Assembly (NCBI GenBank): GCA_028278555.1
Contig: JANQEA010000035.1
Span: 1-64,000, forward strand
Reading direction: 5' to 3'
Origin: Candidatus Bipolaricaulota bacterium
GTDB lineage: Bacteria > Bipolaricaulota > Bipolaricaulia > UBA7950 > UBA9294
DNA length: 64,000 bases
Below the pieces are notes generated by a model. That model was not told the origin of the DNA and made no database searches. It was given only the letters and a program-made list of their open reading frames with translations. Of this stretch, positions 25,114 to 33,646 are shown piece by piece. The position numbers were made by a program, and so were the translations under genes. Each line of letters starts with the position of its first letter. Positions within the stretch are counted from its first letter, which is position 1.

Positions 25114-25418
25114 CGCGCCTCCTTTGGGGCTTGGGGATGAAATCGGCGGGAGATCACCACGCCGACGTGGACGCTGCAAGAAATACTCCGCTCCTCCGAA
25201 AACAGGGTACCCCGTCCGTGAGCCTCGCTCAATCACTGGATCTTCATCAGTCGCCCGATTCCTCCTGCGTTCCCGGGCGAGGACCGGACTCTCTGCGATC
25301 GGATTCCTCGGATAGCGGATGCCTTACCGACGGCCCGGCAAGGTATACTCGGGGCGTCCAAGAAGATCGGGCTGCAGGTTTGGTCGCCGATCCACCGTCT
25401 GGGCAGGTGGGAATCGCC
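25114..25418. other. Intergenic region between radical SAM and GGDEF genes
   Basis: No gene was seen. A -10-like TATACT at 25344-25349 is about 70 bases before the GGDEF start, without a convincing -35. No riboswitch consensus for cyclic di-GMP was recognised. Confidence 0.4.
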
Positions 25419-27404
25419 ATGTGGGATTTCAATCCATACGCGGTCATGTTGATCGCCATCTCGACCTCGATCCTAGTCGCCGTCCTTCCCGTCGCGTGGC
25501 GTCGGAGACGCTTCCCCGGAGGGTACGCGTTCTTCGCGCTCGCTCTGGCGACGTTCATGTGGACGCTTGGGTACGGCCTCGAACTCGGCGCAACGTCCCT
25601 CGGTGCGAAGCTTTTCCTCACCGACCTCGAGTACCTCGGGATCGCCGCCGTTCCAGTTGCGTGGTTCCTCTTCGCGCTCCAATACACGCATCACGGGAAG
25701 TGGGTGTCCAAACGGCGGCTGTTCGGCCTTCTCGCCGTGCCCGTGGTCACGATCCTTCTGCTTTGGACCAACGATCACCACGGCCTGATGCAGCGGAACA
25801 TCCTCCTCGACGTCAGCGGACCGTTCCCTGCGATCAGCAAGACCTACGGCCCGTGGTTCTGGATCTACTACGCCTACAGCTTCTTCCTCCTGCTGGTCGG
25901 CTCGATCCTTCTTCTGCAACGACTGATTCGCTCGACGGCGAGTTATCGCGGACAAGCCTTCTCCTTGCTCTTCGCCATCGCACCTCCCTGGATCGTCAAC
26001 GCATTCCATCTAGCGAGGGTCTATCCGATCCACCGTCTCGATCTGACCCCGATCGCGTTCGGGGTCTCCGTCTTCGCGCTCGCCTTCGCGCTCTATCGCT
26101 ACCGGCTTCTCGATCTGATCCCGCTCGCGCAGGACGTCGCCGTTCGCGAGATTGGCGAAGGGCTGATCATCACCGATCCTCAGATGCGAATCGTCGACAT
26201 CAATCCGGCCGCTCGCGCTATGCTCGGCCCAATCGAAGGTTCTCCGATCGGGGCAGACCTCGGCCTTCTGATCCCTCCTCTCGCTTCGATCGAAACACAC
26301 GAGGGAGCAGCGGAATGGGAGATCGACTCGGACACCGGGGCAACGAGTGCCGAACTTCGAATCTGGCCGTTGCGGGATCAGTGGCGCCAGCACATCGGCA
26401 GCGCCGTCACATTGCACGACATCAGCCAGCGAAAGGCGATCGAACGGGCACTCGAGGCGACCAACGAGCGGATCATCCGGCTTCACAGAACGGCGATCCG
26501 CCTCGCCACAACGACGAGCGAGGCTGACATCGCCGCGCTGGTGGTCGAGATCTGCGACGCCGAGTTCCCGCTGACGTCCTGCGCTCTCTTCACTGCCGAT
26601 CATGCCGAGCTCATCTGCATCGGGTGCAAACTCGGGTTCCCCGAGGAATGGTGCGAGCCGATTCCGCATGACAGCGACCGTCTCCCGGCCGCTTCCTTTC
26701 GATCCGGAGCGACGTCGCGGATCGATGCACTCGCCGACGTACCGAGCGCGATGTGGAGCAACGGAAGCTGGCAATCTGCGATCTGTGCTCCAATCCGGGA
26801 GATCGGGGTTCTCCTGATCCTCGCGCCGGAGCCGGCTGCCTTCTCCGAAGCCGATGAACACTGGGTCGAGCTGTTCCTGCAGCATGTCGAGGAGGCGTTC
26901 AAGCGGATTCGGCTTCAGGAGGCGCTCCGCGAGCAGGCGCGCCGGGATGCGTTGACCGGGACCTACAACCGACGGCACCTATCCGACGCGATCCAGGCTG
27001 AAATGGCCCGGGCGCGGAGAGCCAGCCACCGCCTCGCACTCGTGATGCTCGACATCAACGGCTTCAAGAACGTCAACGACCATCACGGCCATCAGATCGG
27101 GGATCGCGTACTGCGCGAGATCGGAGGTCTGCTCCTCCGACACGTTCGCGAGTACGACCTGGTCATCCGTTACGGTGGCGATGAGTTTCTCCTGATCCTC
27201 CCCGAGTCGAACGGCGAGGCCGATGCGATCGTCCAACGTCTCCGGCAGGTTCTCCGCGCATGGAACGAGCGGACCGAGCTGATCGACGTTCCGCTCTCCG
27301 TTGCACTCGGCGTCGCTCGCTGGCACCCCGACGACGGAGAAGGATGGGAAGACGCCGTCCGCCGTGCCGACCGTTCGATGTACGAGGAGAAGCACGCCCG
27401 ATAG
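25419..27404 (+). CDS. Membrane-bound diguanylate cyclase (7TM-PAS-GAF-GGDEF)
   Basis: The 661-residue sensor has about seven N-terminal membrane helices (1-225) of the histidine-kinase 7TM type, a PAS domain (about 235-345, EGLIITDPQMRIVDINPAAR), a GAF-like domain (about 360-490), and a GGDEF domain with DALTGTYNRRHL and YGGDEFLLI (586-590). The product-inhibition site RxxD is present as REYD five residues before the motif. No EAL follows, so it should make cyclic di-GMP and complement the HD-GYP regulator 3 kb away. The ATG at 25419 follows AGGTGGG. Confidence 0.92.
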   Translation: MWDFNPYAVMLIAISTSILVAVLPVAWRRRRFPGGYAFFALALATFMWTLGYGLELGATSLGAKLFLTDLEYLGIAAVPVAWFLFALQYTHHGKWVSKRRLFGLLAVPVVTILLLWTNDHHGLMQRNILLDVSGPFPAISKTYGPWFWIYYAYSFFLLLVGSILLLQRLIRSTASYRGQAFSLLFAIAPPWIVNAFHLARVYPIHRLDLTPIAFGVSVFALAFALYRYRLLDLIPLAQDVAVREIGEGLIITDPQMRIVDINPAARAMLGPIEGSPIGADLGLLIPPLASIETHEGAAEWEIDSDTGATSAELRIWPLRDQWRQHIGSAVTLHDISQRKAIERALEATNERIIRLHRTAIRLATTTSEADIAALVVEICDAEFPLTSCALFTADHAELICIGCKLGFPEEWCEPIPHDSDRLPAASFRSGATSRIDALADVPSAMWSNGSWQSAICAPIREIGVLLILAPEPAAFSEADEHWVELFLQHVEEAFKRIRLQEALREQARRDALTGTYNRRHLSDAIQAEMARARRASHRLALVMLDINGFKNVNDHHGHQIGDRVLREIGGLLLRHVREYDLVIRYGGDEFLLILPESNGEADAIVQRLRQVLRAWNERTELIDVPLSVALGVARWHPDDGEGWEDAVRRADRSMYEEKHAR

Positions 27405-27475
27405 CGGCACACAGTCCACACCAGAGCGAACCCGAGAACCAGGCGGTAGACTCTCGACTCGATCAAGGAGGGATC

Positions 27476-27778
27476 ATGGCCCCAGCCCGAATCACTGTCA
27501 TCAAGAAGGCGTTTCACCGAGACGTCATCGACCGACATCTACCTCACCTGAGCGCCGAGGCCGCCGCCTGCCCGGTCTTCGAGGAAGGACAGACCTTCGA
27601 GGTCGACGGACCGTTCGGCGGCAAGCCGGAGGGCTTCTGCGACTGGGCGTGGACGGATATCCACAGGGTTGTGGCGCTGACGATGATGGGCGCGAACCCG
27701 ACACCCGGGACCGAGTTCACCTGCTGCAGCGACGGACTCCGACCGGTGACGTTCCGAATCCAACGGATCAAGGAGTGA
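27476..27778 (+). CDS. TIGR04076-family protein, first of two tandem copies
   Basis: The 100-residue protein has the family pattern: a VIKKAFHRDVI start, CPVFEEGQTFEVD, PEGFCDWAWTDIHRVVALTM and the C-terminal CCSDGLRPVTFRIQRI. The conserved cysteines suggest a metal or redox role; the family function is unknown. AAGGAGGG precedes the ATG. The second copy begins three bases after this stop. Confidence 0.8.
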   Translation: MAPARITVIKKAFHRDVIDRHLPHLSAEAAACPVFEEGQTFEVDGPFGGKPEGFCDWAWTDIHRVVALTMMGANPTPGTEFTCCSDGLRPVTFRIQRIKE

Positions 27779-27780
27779 GC

Positions 27781-28131
27781 ATGCCGAAGGTCAAGATTAC
27801 GATCTTGAAGACGACGTTCCACCAAGACCTCGTCGACGAGTATCTCACCAACGAGGAGTTTCGGAAGAATTTCGGAACCTGTTTCGTCTTCGAGGAAGGA
27901 CAGACGTTCATCAGCGAGGGCTGGCCGTCGATGCCCGAGGGGTTCTGCGAGCGCGCGTGGCCAGACATTCGGCACGAGGTGGCCATGGTGATGTACAGCG
28001 CTTCGATCCCGTGGATCGAGAAGTCCGGCTACACGATCACCTGCTGCAACGACGGGCTCCGACCGGTGATCTTCAAGATCGAGCGCATTCAAGACAAAGA
28101 ACTCGACGCAGTCGAGCGAGCCGAAGACTGA
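27781..28131 (+). CDS. TIGR04076-family protein, second tandem copy
   Basis: The 116-residue paralogue of the preceding protein shares CFVFEEGQTFISEG, MPEGFCERAWPDIRHEVA and CCNDGLRPVIFKIERI, with a longer acidic tail. The two copies have clearly diverged, so the duplication is old and both are kept. Co-transcription is evident from the three-base gap. Confidence 0.8.
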   Translation: MPKVKITILKTTFHQDLVDEYLTNEEFRKNFGTCFVFEEGQTFISEGWPSMPEGFCERAWPDIRHEVAMVMYSASIPWIEKSGYTITCCNDGLRPVIFKIERIQDKELDAVERAED

Positions 28132-28171
28132 CGCCGCGGAGGGCGTGCGCGCCGGCGTGCCCTTCCCGGAG

Positions 28172-28200
28172 TTTCGCCCCGCGCATCCATTCGATACGAT
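28172..28200 (+). promoter_or_regulatory. Promoter suggesting a leaderless patatin mRNA
   Basis: TTTCGC (28172-28177), 17 bases, TACGAT (28195-28200). The -10 ends six bases before the ATG at 28207, and no ribosome-binding site is present. Confidence 0.45.
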
Positions 28201-28206
28201 CGACGC

Positions 28207-29172
28207 ATGCCCGGACAAGCGGATTCCCACAGACCGAAGATCGGCCTCGCCCTCGGATCCGGCGGCGCGCGCGGCGCCGCGCACACCGGGGTGATCAACA
28301 TTCTCGATCGCGAGGGGATCGAGGTCTCCGTCGTCGCCGGATCGAGCATCGGTGCGCTCGTGGGAGCCGCGTACGCCGTCGGCCTTCCGGCCGAACAGGT
28401 CGAGCGCGAGTGGCTGATCACCGACGCGCACCGGGTCTTCCGCAGCTTCCTTCCGACGTTCCCCCGCGCCGGGCTCAGTTCGGGGAGCGAACTGAGCAAG
28501 ATCCTGATCGACGTGCTCGGTGACGTGCGGATCGAGGATCTTCCGATCCCATACGCCGCCGTCGCCTGCGACATCGACACCGGCGAGACGGTCATCCTCC
28601 GCGAGGGTCCGCTCGTCGACGCCGTCCGCGCCTCGACAGCGATCCCCGGGATCTTCCATCCGGTCCGGCGTGGTGATCGGTTCCTGATCGACGGCGGCCT
28701 CGTCGATCCCGTCCCCGTCCGGACCTGCCGCGACCTCGGTGCCGACCTGGTCATCGCCGTCGACATCACCCCTCAGCCGAATCGGACGACGCCGAGAGGC
28801 CGGAAGGTCTGGGAGCGGATCGGCGATCAGCTTCGCGAAGGGCTCACCCAACAGACGTGGATCCCGAACAGCCTGACCGAACTCCTCGAATCCCTCTTCC
28901 GCGAGCGCCCGGAGCGACCGCTCCCCGGCCTGTACAGCATCCTCAACCAGTCGATCTCGATTCTCGTACAGGAGATCCTCCGGCAGAAGCTGGCGGCCGA
29001 TCCGCCCGATCTGATCATCCGACCGGACCTCTCCCTAACGATCGCGAGCTACCTCCAAGCGGGGGACGGGATCGACGCCGGCGAGCGGGCTGCCGAGGCG
29101 GCTCTCCCGGAGCTGCGGCGGACTCTCGAAGCGCACGGCGGACAACGCGTTGACGACGAACCCCGCGCGTAA
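28207..29172 (+). CDS. Patatin-like phospholipase (RssA/NTE type)
   Basis: The 321-residue protein has the oxyanion loop LGSGGARGAAHTGV, the nucleophile elbow GSSIG (Ser47) and the catalytic aspartate in IDGGLVDPVP (Asp162), together forming the Ser-Asp dyad of patatins. It should hydrolyse acyl esters of membrane lipids in the cytoplasm. The C-terminal helical extension (about 190-321) is usual for bacterial members. The start has no ribosome site; a -10 just upstream suggests leaderless translation. Confidence 0.92.
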   Translation: MPGQADSHRPKIGLALGSGGARGAAHTGVINILDREGIEVSVVAGSSIGALVGAAYAVGLPAEQVEREWLITDAHRVFRSFLPTFPRAGLSSGSELSKILIDVLGDVRIEDLPIPYAAVACDIDTGETVILREGPLVDAVRASTAIPGIFHPVRRGDRFLIDGGLVDPVPVRTCRDLGADLVIAVDITPQPNRTTPRGRKVWERIGDQLREGLTQQTWIPNSLTELLESLFRERPERPLPGLYSILNQSISILVQEILRQKLAADPPDLIIRPDLSLTIASYLQAGDGIDAGERAAEAALPELRRTLEAHGGQRVDDEPRA

Positions 29173-29223
29173 TCGGTTGCCCCGATGAGGAGGATTGCGG
29201 CAAGATGCCCTTGAGGTGATCGA

Positions 29224-29697
29224 ATGCGCATTCGAAGACTGAGCCGGATCGTCTGGATCGGAGCCTGGATCGGCTTGGTCGTTTCGTTCGGCCTCGCTGC
29301 CGCAGAGGAGAATCCGGACGTCATCGTCTTCTACCGCGAGGAGTGCAACGATTGCCGGCACATGGACGCGGTCCTCGACGAACTCCTCCTCCTCTATCCG
29401 GAGATCTACGTCGCCCACATCGAGGAGACCGAGCCGGGGGCGGCCGATCTGATGTGGGCCCTGTCGGTCGAGTACGGGATCTTCCCGTCGAAGTTCCCGG
29501 TCATCTTCGTCGGCGACGAGGTGATCGTCGGCGTCGGCCGCGACAAGGAGCTTCTCCTCCGCTCGACGGTTCGCGGGTGCGTCTTCGACGACTGCCCGTC
29601 TCCGCTCGATCGGCTCGAACGGGAGCCGTTCCCGATCGCGATCATCGGGATCATGATCGCCGTTCTCGTGACCGCGACAGTCCTCCTCCTCTTCTGA
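29224..29697 (+). CDS. Thioredoxin-fold membrane protein with C-x-x-C motif
   Basis: The 157-residue protein has an N-terminal signal or anchor (IVWIGAWIGLVVSFGLAAA), a periplasm-facing domain with VIVFYREECNDCRHMDAVL, in which Cys41-x-x-Cys44 is the likely redox pair, a cis-proline-like FPSKFPVIFVGDEVIVG strand, a second cysteine pair (GCVFDDCPSP), and a C-terminal membrane helix (IAIIGIMIAVLVTATVLLLF). It may shuttle disulphides across or at the membrane. GAGGTG precedes the ATG. Confidence 0.75.
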   Translation: MRIRRLSRIVWIGAWIGLVVSFGLAAAEENPDVIVFYREECNDCRHMDAVLDELLLLYPEIYVAHIEETEPGAADLMWALSVEYGIFPSKFPVIFVGDEVIVGVGRDKELLLRSTVRGCVFDDCPSPLDRLEREPFPIAIIGIMIAVLVTATVLLLF

Positions 29698-29800
29698 GGC
29701 GGCTCCCCCGCGCAAACCGCAGGTCCAGGCGCCTCCTTCCCGATCCGAGAAGCCTGGACGCTCACCGAACGTTCCGGTAGCCTCGTCGACCGGAGGGACG

Positions 29801-31471
29801 ATGATCGCCGTCACGCTGGATCGAATCACGATTTCGTATTCCGCAACCCCGGTCGTCTCCGACCTTTCGTGGGAGGTTCACGATGATCGGGTCGTCGGGT
29901 TCGTCGGGCCGAACGGCTGCGGGAAGAGCTCGATTCTCAAGGCGATCGTCGGCGACGTCACGCCCGGCGGCGGAACGATCTCGCAACGGTCCGGGCTGAC
30001 GATCGGCTATCTCCCGCAGAGCCTCACGTTCCCACCGGAGACTCGGGTCTTCGGCGCAGTCCGCCAAGGTGCTGAACCGCTGATCGAGATCGAGGAGGCA
30101 CTCGCGCAGGTCGAGCGACGGCTGGCCGATCCGAACGTCTACGAGGACGAGGCCGTCCTTCGTACCGTTCTCCACGCCCAGGAGGAGCTCCTCGACCGCT
30201 ACGATCACCTCGGAGGGCCCGGGCTCGAAGCGAGAATCCGATCGATCCTCCACGCGCTCGGCTTTCGGGATCCCGACTTCGATCGGGACGTCGACGAACT
30301 CTCCGGCGGCCAGCGGAAGCTGATCGGGCTCGCCGCGCGAGCGATCGCCCAGCCGGACATCCTCTTGCTCGACGAGCCGGACAACCACCTCGACCTCGAC
30401 GGGAAGCGGTATCTCGAGCGGTTCCTCCGCTCCTTCCCCGGCGGTGTCGTTCTCGTCTCCCACGACCGGTATCTCCTCGATCTGGTCGTCGACGAGATCG
30501 TCGAGCTCGAGGGCGGGAAGCTGACGCGCTTTCCGGGAAACTACTCCGAGTACGCCGTTGAAAAGGACCGGTTGCGCGCGCAGATCGAGCATCAGTACGC
30601 CGACCAGCAGAAGGAGATCCGGCGGCTCGAGCAATCGGCGAAGCGCCTGATGACGTGGGGAGCCGTCTACGACAACGAGAAGTTCATCAAGCGGGGGCGA
30701 GCGATCTTGAAGCGGCTCGAGCGGATGGACCGGATCGAACGCCCGCACCAAGAGCGGCGAATGCATCTGTCGCTCTCCGGCTGGCGAGGAAGCACGAAGG
30801 TCCTCGACATCAAGGGATTGAGCAAAACCTTCCCCGCGGGTGGCTCTTCGCCCGAGCCGATCGAGGTCCTCGACGGCCTCGATCTCCTCGTCCGCCACGG
30901 CGAGCGGGTCGGCCTGGTCGGTCCGAATGGGGCCGGGAAGTCGGTCCTGTTCCGGATCATCCTCGGCGAGGAAACGTCGTCCGAGGGGACGGTCGCCCTC
31001 GGGCCGAGCATCCGGGCCGGATACTACGCTCAGGAGCACGAGACGCTCGATCCCGGCCGATCGCTGATCGATCACCTTCGGTTCGCCGCAGGGATTTCGG
31101 AGGACTTGGCGATGAAGACGCTGATGCGCTTCGCGTTCAGCTACGACCAGGCACGGCGACCGGCGGGAGACCTGTCCGGAGGGGAGCGAAGCCGCCTCCA
31201 GCTCGCGCTGATCGTCCGGTCGGGGGCAAACTTCCTCCTCCTCGACGAACCGACGAACAACCTCGACATCCGATCGGCCGAGATCCTCGAGGAGTCGCTG
31301 GATGGATTCGAGGGGGCCGTCCTGACGATCTCGCACGATCGATACTTCCTCGATCGCGTCGTCGACCGAATCGTCGAACTCGACGGCGGCGCGCTGACGG
31401 CATACGCCGGCGGGTACAGCGAGTACGCGACGCGAACCGGAGCGCTTCCCCAAGGAAAGGCTTCGCCATGA
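29801..31471 (+). CDS. ABC-F family ATPase
   Basis: The 556-residue soluble protein has two ABC ATPase domains: GPNGCGKSS, LSGGQRK and LLLDEPDNHLDLDG in the first; GPNGAGKSV, LSGGERSRLQ and LLLDEPTNNLD in the second, joined by a charged linker (about 235-330). No membrane helices are present. ABC-F proteins act on ribosomes, relieving stalling or antibiotic action, and the exact subtype is unclear. GGAGGG precedes the ATG, and the stop overlaps the next start (ATGA). Confidence 0.92.
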   Translation: MIAVTLDRITISYSATPVVSDLSWEVHDDRVVGFVGPNGCGKSSILKAIVGDVTPGGGTISQRSGLTIGYLPQSLTFPPETRVFGAVRQGAEPLIEIEEALAQVERRLADPNVYEDEAVLRTVLHAQEELLDRYDHLGGPGLEARIRSILHALGFRDPDFDRDVDELSGGQRKLIGLAARAIAQPDILLLDEPDNHLDLDGKRYLERFLRSFPGGVVLVSHDRYLLDLVVDEIVELEGGKLTRFPGNYSEYAVEKDRLRAQIEHQYADQQKEIRRLEQSAKRLMTWGAVYDNEKFIKRGRAILKRLERMDRIERPHQERRMHLSLSGWRGSTKVLDIKGLSKTFPAGGSSPEPIEVLDGLDLLVRHGERVGLVGPNGAGKSVLFRIILGEETSSEGTVALGPSIRAGYYAQEHETLDPGRSLIDHLRFAAGISEDLAMKTLMRFAFSYDQARRPAGDLSGGERSRLQLALIVRSGANFLLLDEPTNNLDIRSAEILEESLDGFEGAVLTISHDRYFLDRVVDRIVELDGGALTAYAGGYSEYATRTGALPQGKASP

Positions 31472-32001
31472 AGATCGGACTCGTCTCCGACACCCACGTG
31501 CTGACATCCCTCGTCCGCCTGCCGGATCGGCTGCTCGAGCGCCTCGAGGGGGTCGGCGCGATCCTCCACGCCGGCGATTTGGTGGCCGCGAGCGTTCTCG
31601 AGGAGCTGCGCGAGATCGCCCCGACGACCGCCGTCGCGGGGAACATGGACCCGCCGGAAGTCGCAACAACCCTCCCCGAGCGTATCGTCCTTCGGCTGGC
31701 CGGCCGCTCGATCGGGCTGAAGCATGGTCACCAGCCCCGTGCGCTGCAGGATCGCTATATCGGCCTCGACTATGATGCGCCGGAGATGGATCTCTTCTAT
31801 CGGGCGATGGCCGCGCAGCTCCCCGACGCCGAGATCATCGTTTTCGGCCACTTCCATGCACCGATTATCCGGGAGTGGAACGACCGGCTGTTCGTCAATC
31901 CGGGGTCGATCGCGCCGACTCACGGTCGATCGACGTTCGCGATCCTCGAGCTCGGACAGGACATCGAGGTGCAGATCGTCGACCTCACGGACGGATCGTA
32001 G
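31468..32001 (+). CDS. Metallophosphoesterase, YfcE/MJ0936 type
   Basis: The 177-residue calcineurin-like phosphodiesterase has all metal motifs: IGLVSDTHV (D-x-H), ILHAGDLVA (GD), AVAGNMDPP (GN-D), LKHGHQ and FGHFHAPI (GH-x-H), ending with the NPGSIAPTHG signature. The physiological substrate is unknown. It is coupled to the ABC-F gene by a four-base overlap. Confidence 0.92.
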   Translation: MKIGLVSDTHVLTSLVRLPDRLLERLEGVGAILHAGDLVAASVLEELREIAPTTAVAGNMDPPEVATTLPERIVLRLAGRSIGLKHGHQPRALQDRYIGLDYDAPEMDLFYRAMAAQLPDAEIIVFGHFHAPIIREWNDRLFVNPGSIAPTHGRSTFAILELGQDIEVQIVDLTDGS

Positions 32002-32058
32002 CCACCCTTCTCGAACGCCCGGCAATTCGCGGCACTGGCGTGAAGGAAGCTCACGCGC

Positions 32059-32080
32059 TAGACTATTCCATCATGGAATA
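32059..32080 (+). promoter_or_regulatory. padR promoter -10 and start-codon palindrome (likely operator)
   Basis: TATTCCAT (32064-32071), one base, ATGGAATA (32073-32080) form a perfect inverted repeat that includes the padR ATG. TAGACT at 32059-32064 is a plausible -10 putting transcription start at the ATG. There is no ribosome site, so the mRNA may be leaderless and repressed at this palindrome. Confidence 0.55.
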
Positions 32081-32630
32081 CGCTCGTCGATCGCGTGGCT
32101 TGGCCGTCGAATGCGCCGTTCTCGGGTACCTCGTCGAGGCTCCCGCCCACGGGTACGAGCTTCGCGAGCGATTGGCCGAGGGGCTCGGCGCGTTCTGGCG
32201 GATCGCCTCCAGCCAGCTCTATCAGGTTCTTCACCGCTTGGAGGAGGAAGACTGGGTCGAGTCTTCGGCCGACGATGCCTCCGGCGGGCCGACGCGGACC
32301 GTCTACCGCGTCACCGGCCGCGGAGCCGCCGCCTTCTGGGATTGGGCCACGTCGCCGGTCCGCCATGTGCGGCAGATCCGCGTTGAGTTCTGGGCGAAGG
32401 CATACTTCCTTCGGCGGCTCGCTCCGGAGCGGCTCGCCGATCTCATCGCTTCGCAGATCGGTGTGCTTCGCGAACTGGACGCTGGGCTGAAGTCACGCGC
32501 GACGATCGAAACCGACGACGCGACGCTCGGGCGTGCAGCCGTCGCGTACCGTCGACACCAGGTCGAGCAAACGATCGGCTGGCTGGAGGCGAATCGCGAA
32601 TCTCTTCTCGGTGGAAAGGAGTGCACATGA
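32073..32630 (+). CDS. PadR-family transcriptional regulator
   Basis: The 185-residue protein has the PadR winged helix: AVLGYLVEAPAHGYELRERL, SSQLYQVLHRLEEEDWVESS and the wing RTVYRVTGRG, followed by a helical C-terminal domain (Vir-like type 2). It probably represses its own operon, which continues by ATGA overlap into the binding-protein, permease and ATPase genes of an importer. The inducing ligand is unknown; it may be the imported metal chelate or vitamin. Confidence 0.9.
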   Translation: MEYARRSRGLAVECAVLGYLVEAPAHGYELRERLAEGLGAFWRIASSQLYQVLHRLEEEDWVESSADDASGGPTRTVYRVTGRGAAAFWDWATSPVRHVRQIRVEFWAKAYFLRRLAPERLADLIASQIGVLRELDAGLKSRATIETDDATLGRAAVAYRRHQVEQTIGWLEANRESLLGGKECT

Positions 32631-33646
32631 AGAGGGCAGCTCATGGGTTGATCTGTCTCGCGGTCATCGTGTCGATGCAGTCCGCGTTTGCCTCGGACGC
32701 CATCGAGCTCGTCGACCAGACCGGCGCGACGGTCCGGATCGCCCAACCCATCGACCGGCTTGCCAGCGTCTATGGACCGGGGACGTACTACGTCTATGCG
32801 CTCGGCGCCGCCGAGCGGCTGGTCGCGGGGTGGTTCATCGGCATGAAGGGGATCGCCCACGCATCGGCCGCGATGTTCCGATTCGAACCGAGACTCGACA
32901 CGATCCTCTCGTTCGGCGAGCCGAACGTCGAGGAGATGGTCGCCCGCGGGGTGCAGCTGATCCTTGCCGATGGCTCGCGACACGCCGCGTTTTCCGAGCA
33001 GATGACCGAACTCGGTGTCCCGGTGATCCAGTACCAGGTCGAAACGCCGGATGCCCTCATGGAGGCAGTCCTCCTAACCGGCCGCGCGCTCGGCCCCGGC
33101 CCGCTCGAACGTGCGCACGCCTTCGTCGAAGACTATGAGCGGGTTCTGGCTGGAGTTGCAGCGGCCGTCGAGCATGTCACGCCGGGCGATCGGGTCCGCG
33201 TCCTCTTCCTCGGGACCGACCGGCTTCAGGTCACCAGCGGGGAGATGTACCAGACCCGACTGATCGAGGCGGCCGGCGGGATCTCCGTGACGGCGGGACT
33301 GCTCGGCTACTGGAACGAAGTGAACCTCGAGCAGATCCTGCTCTGGAATCCGGAGGTGATCCTCATCCCGCCCTACGGCCCGGTCCGGCCGGACGATCTT
33401 CTCGAGGATCCTGATTGGGGCGCGATCGACGCCGTGCGGACCGGGCGCGTCCACCGGATGCCGCGTGTGATCGCGCCGATGGACACGCCGGTCCCCGAAT
33501 CGCTCCTCGGGATCGTCTGGATGGCGAACCTCCTCTACCCGAACGCCGTCGATCTCGACCTCGCCGCCGAGGTCGAGCACTTCTACACCGTCTATTACGG
33601 GTTCGAGCTGACAGAGGCAGAACGGGAGCATCTGTCCGGACAATGA
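32627..33646 (+). CDS. Periplasmic substrate-binding protein of a cobalamin/siderophore/haem-type ABC importer
   Basis: The 339-residue protein has a signal peptide (residues 1-22, ending in SAFA), then the periplasmic-binding-protein fold of the BtuF/FepB group: the N-lobe with RLASVYGPGTYYVYALGA and the C-lobe with EMYQTRLIEAAGG and LWNPEVILIPPYG, joined by a helix. AAGGAG precedes the ATG at 32627, which overlaps the padR stop. The ligand is not evident from the sequence. Confidence 0.9.
   Translation: MKRAAHGLICLAVIVSMQSAFASDAIELVDQTGATVRIAQPIDRLASVYGPGTYYVYALGAAERLVAGWFIGMKGIAHASAAMFRFEPRLDTILSFGEPNVEEMVARGVQLILADGSRHAAFSEQMTELGVPVIQYQVETPDALMEAVLLTGRALGPGPLERAHAFVEDYERVLAGVAAAVEHVTPGDRVRVLFLGTDRLQVTSGEMYQTRLIEAAGGISVTAGLLGYWNEVNLEQILLWNPEVILIPPYGPVRPDDLLEDPDWGAIDAVRTGRVHRMPRVIAPMDTPVPESLLGIVWMANLLYPNAVDLDLAAEVEHFYTVYYGFELTEAEREHLSGQ

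Noticed and set aside
25114..25418. Cyclic di-GMP riboswitch upstream of the GGDEF gene
   Set aside because: None of the conserved GEMM core positions could be found by eye.
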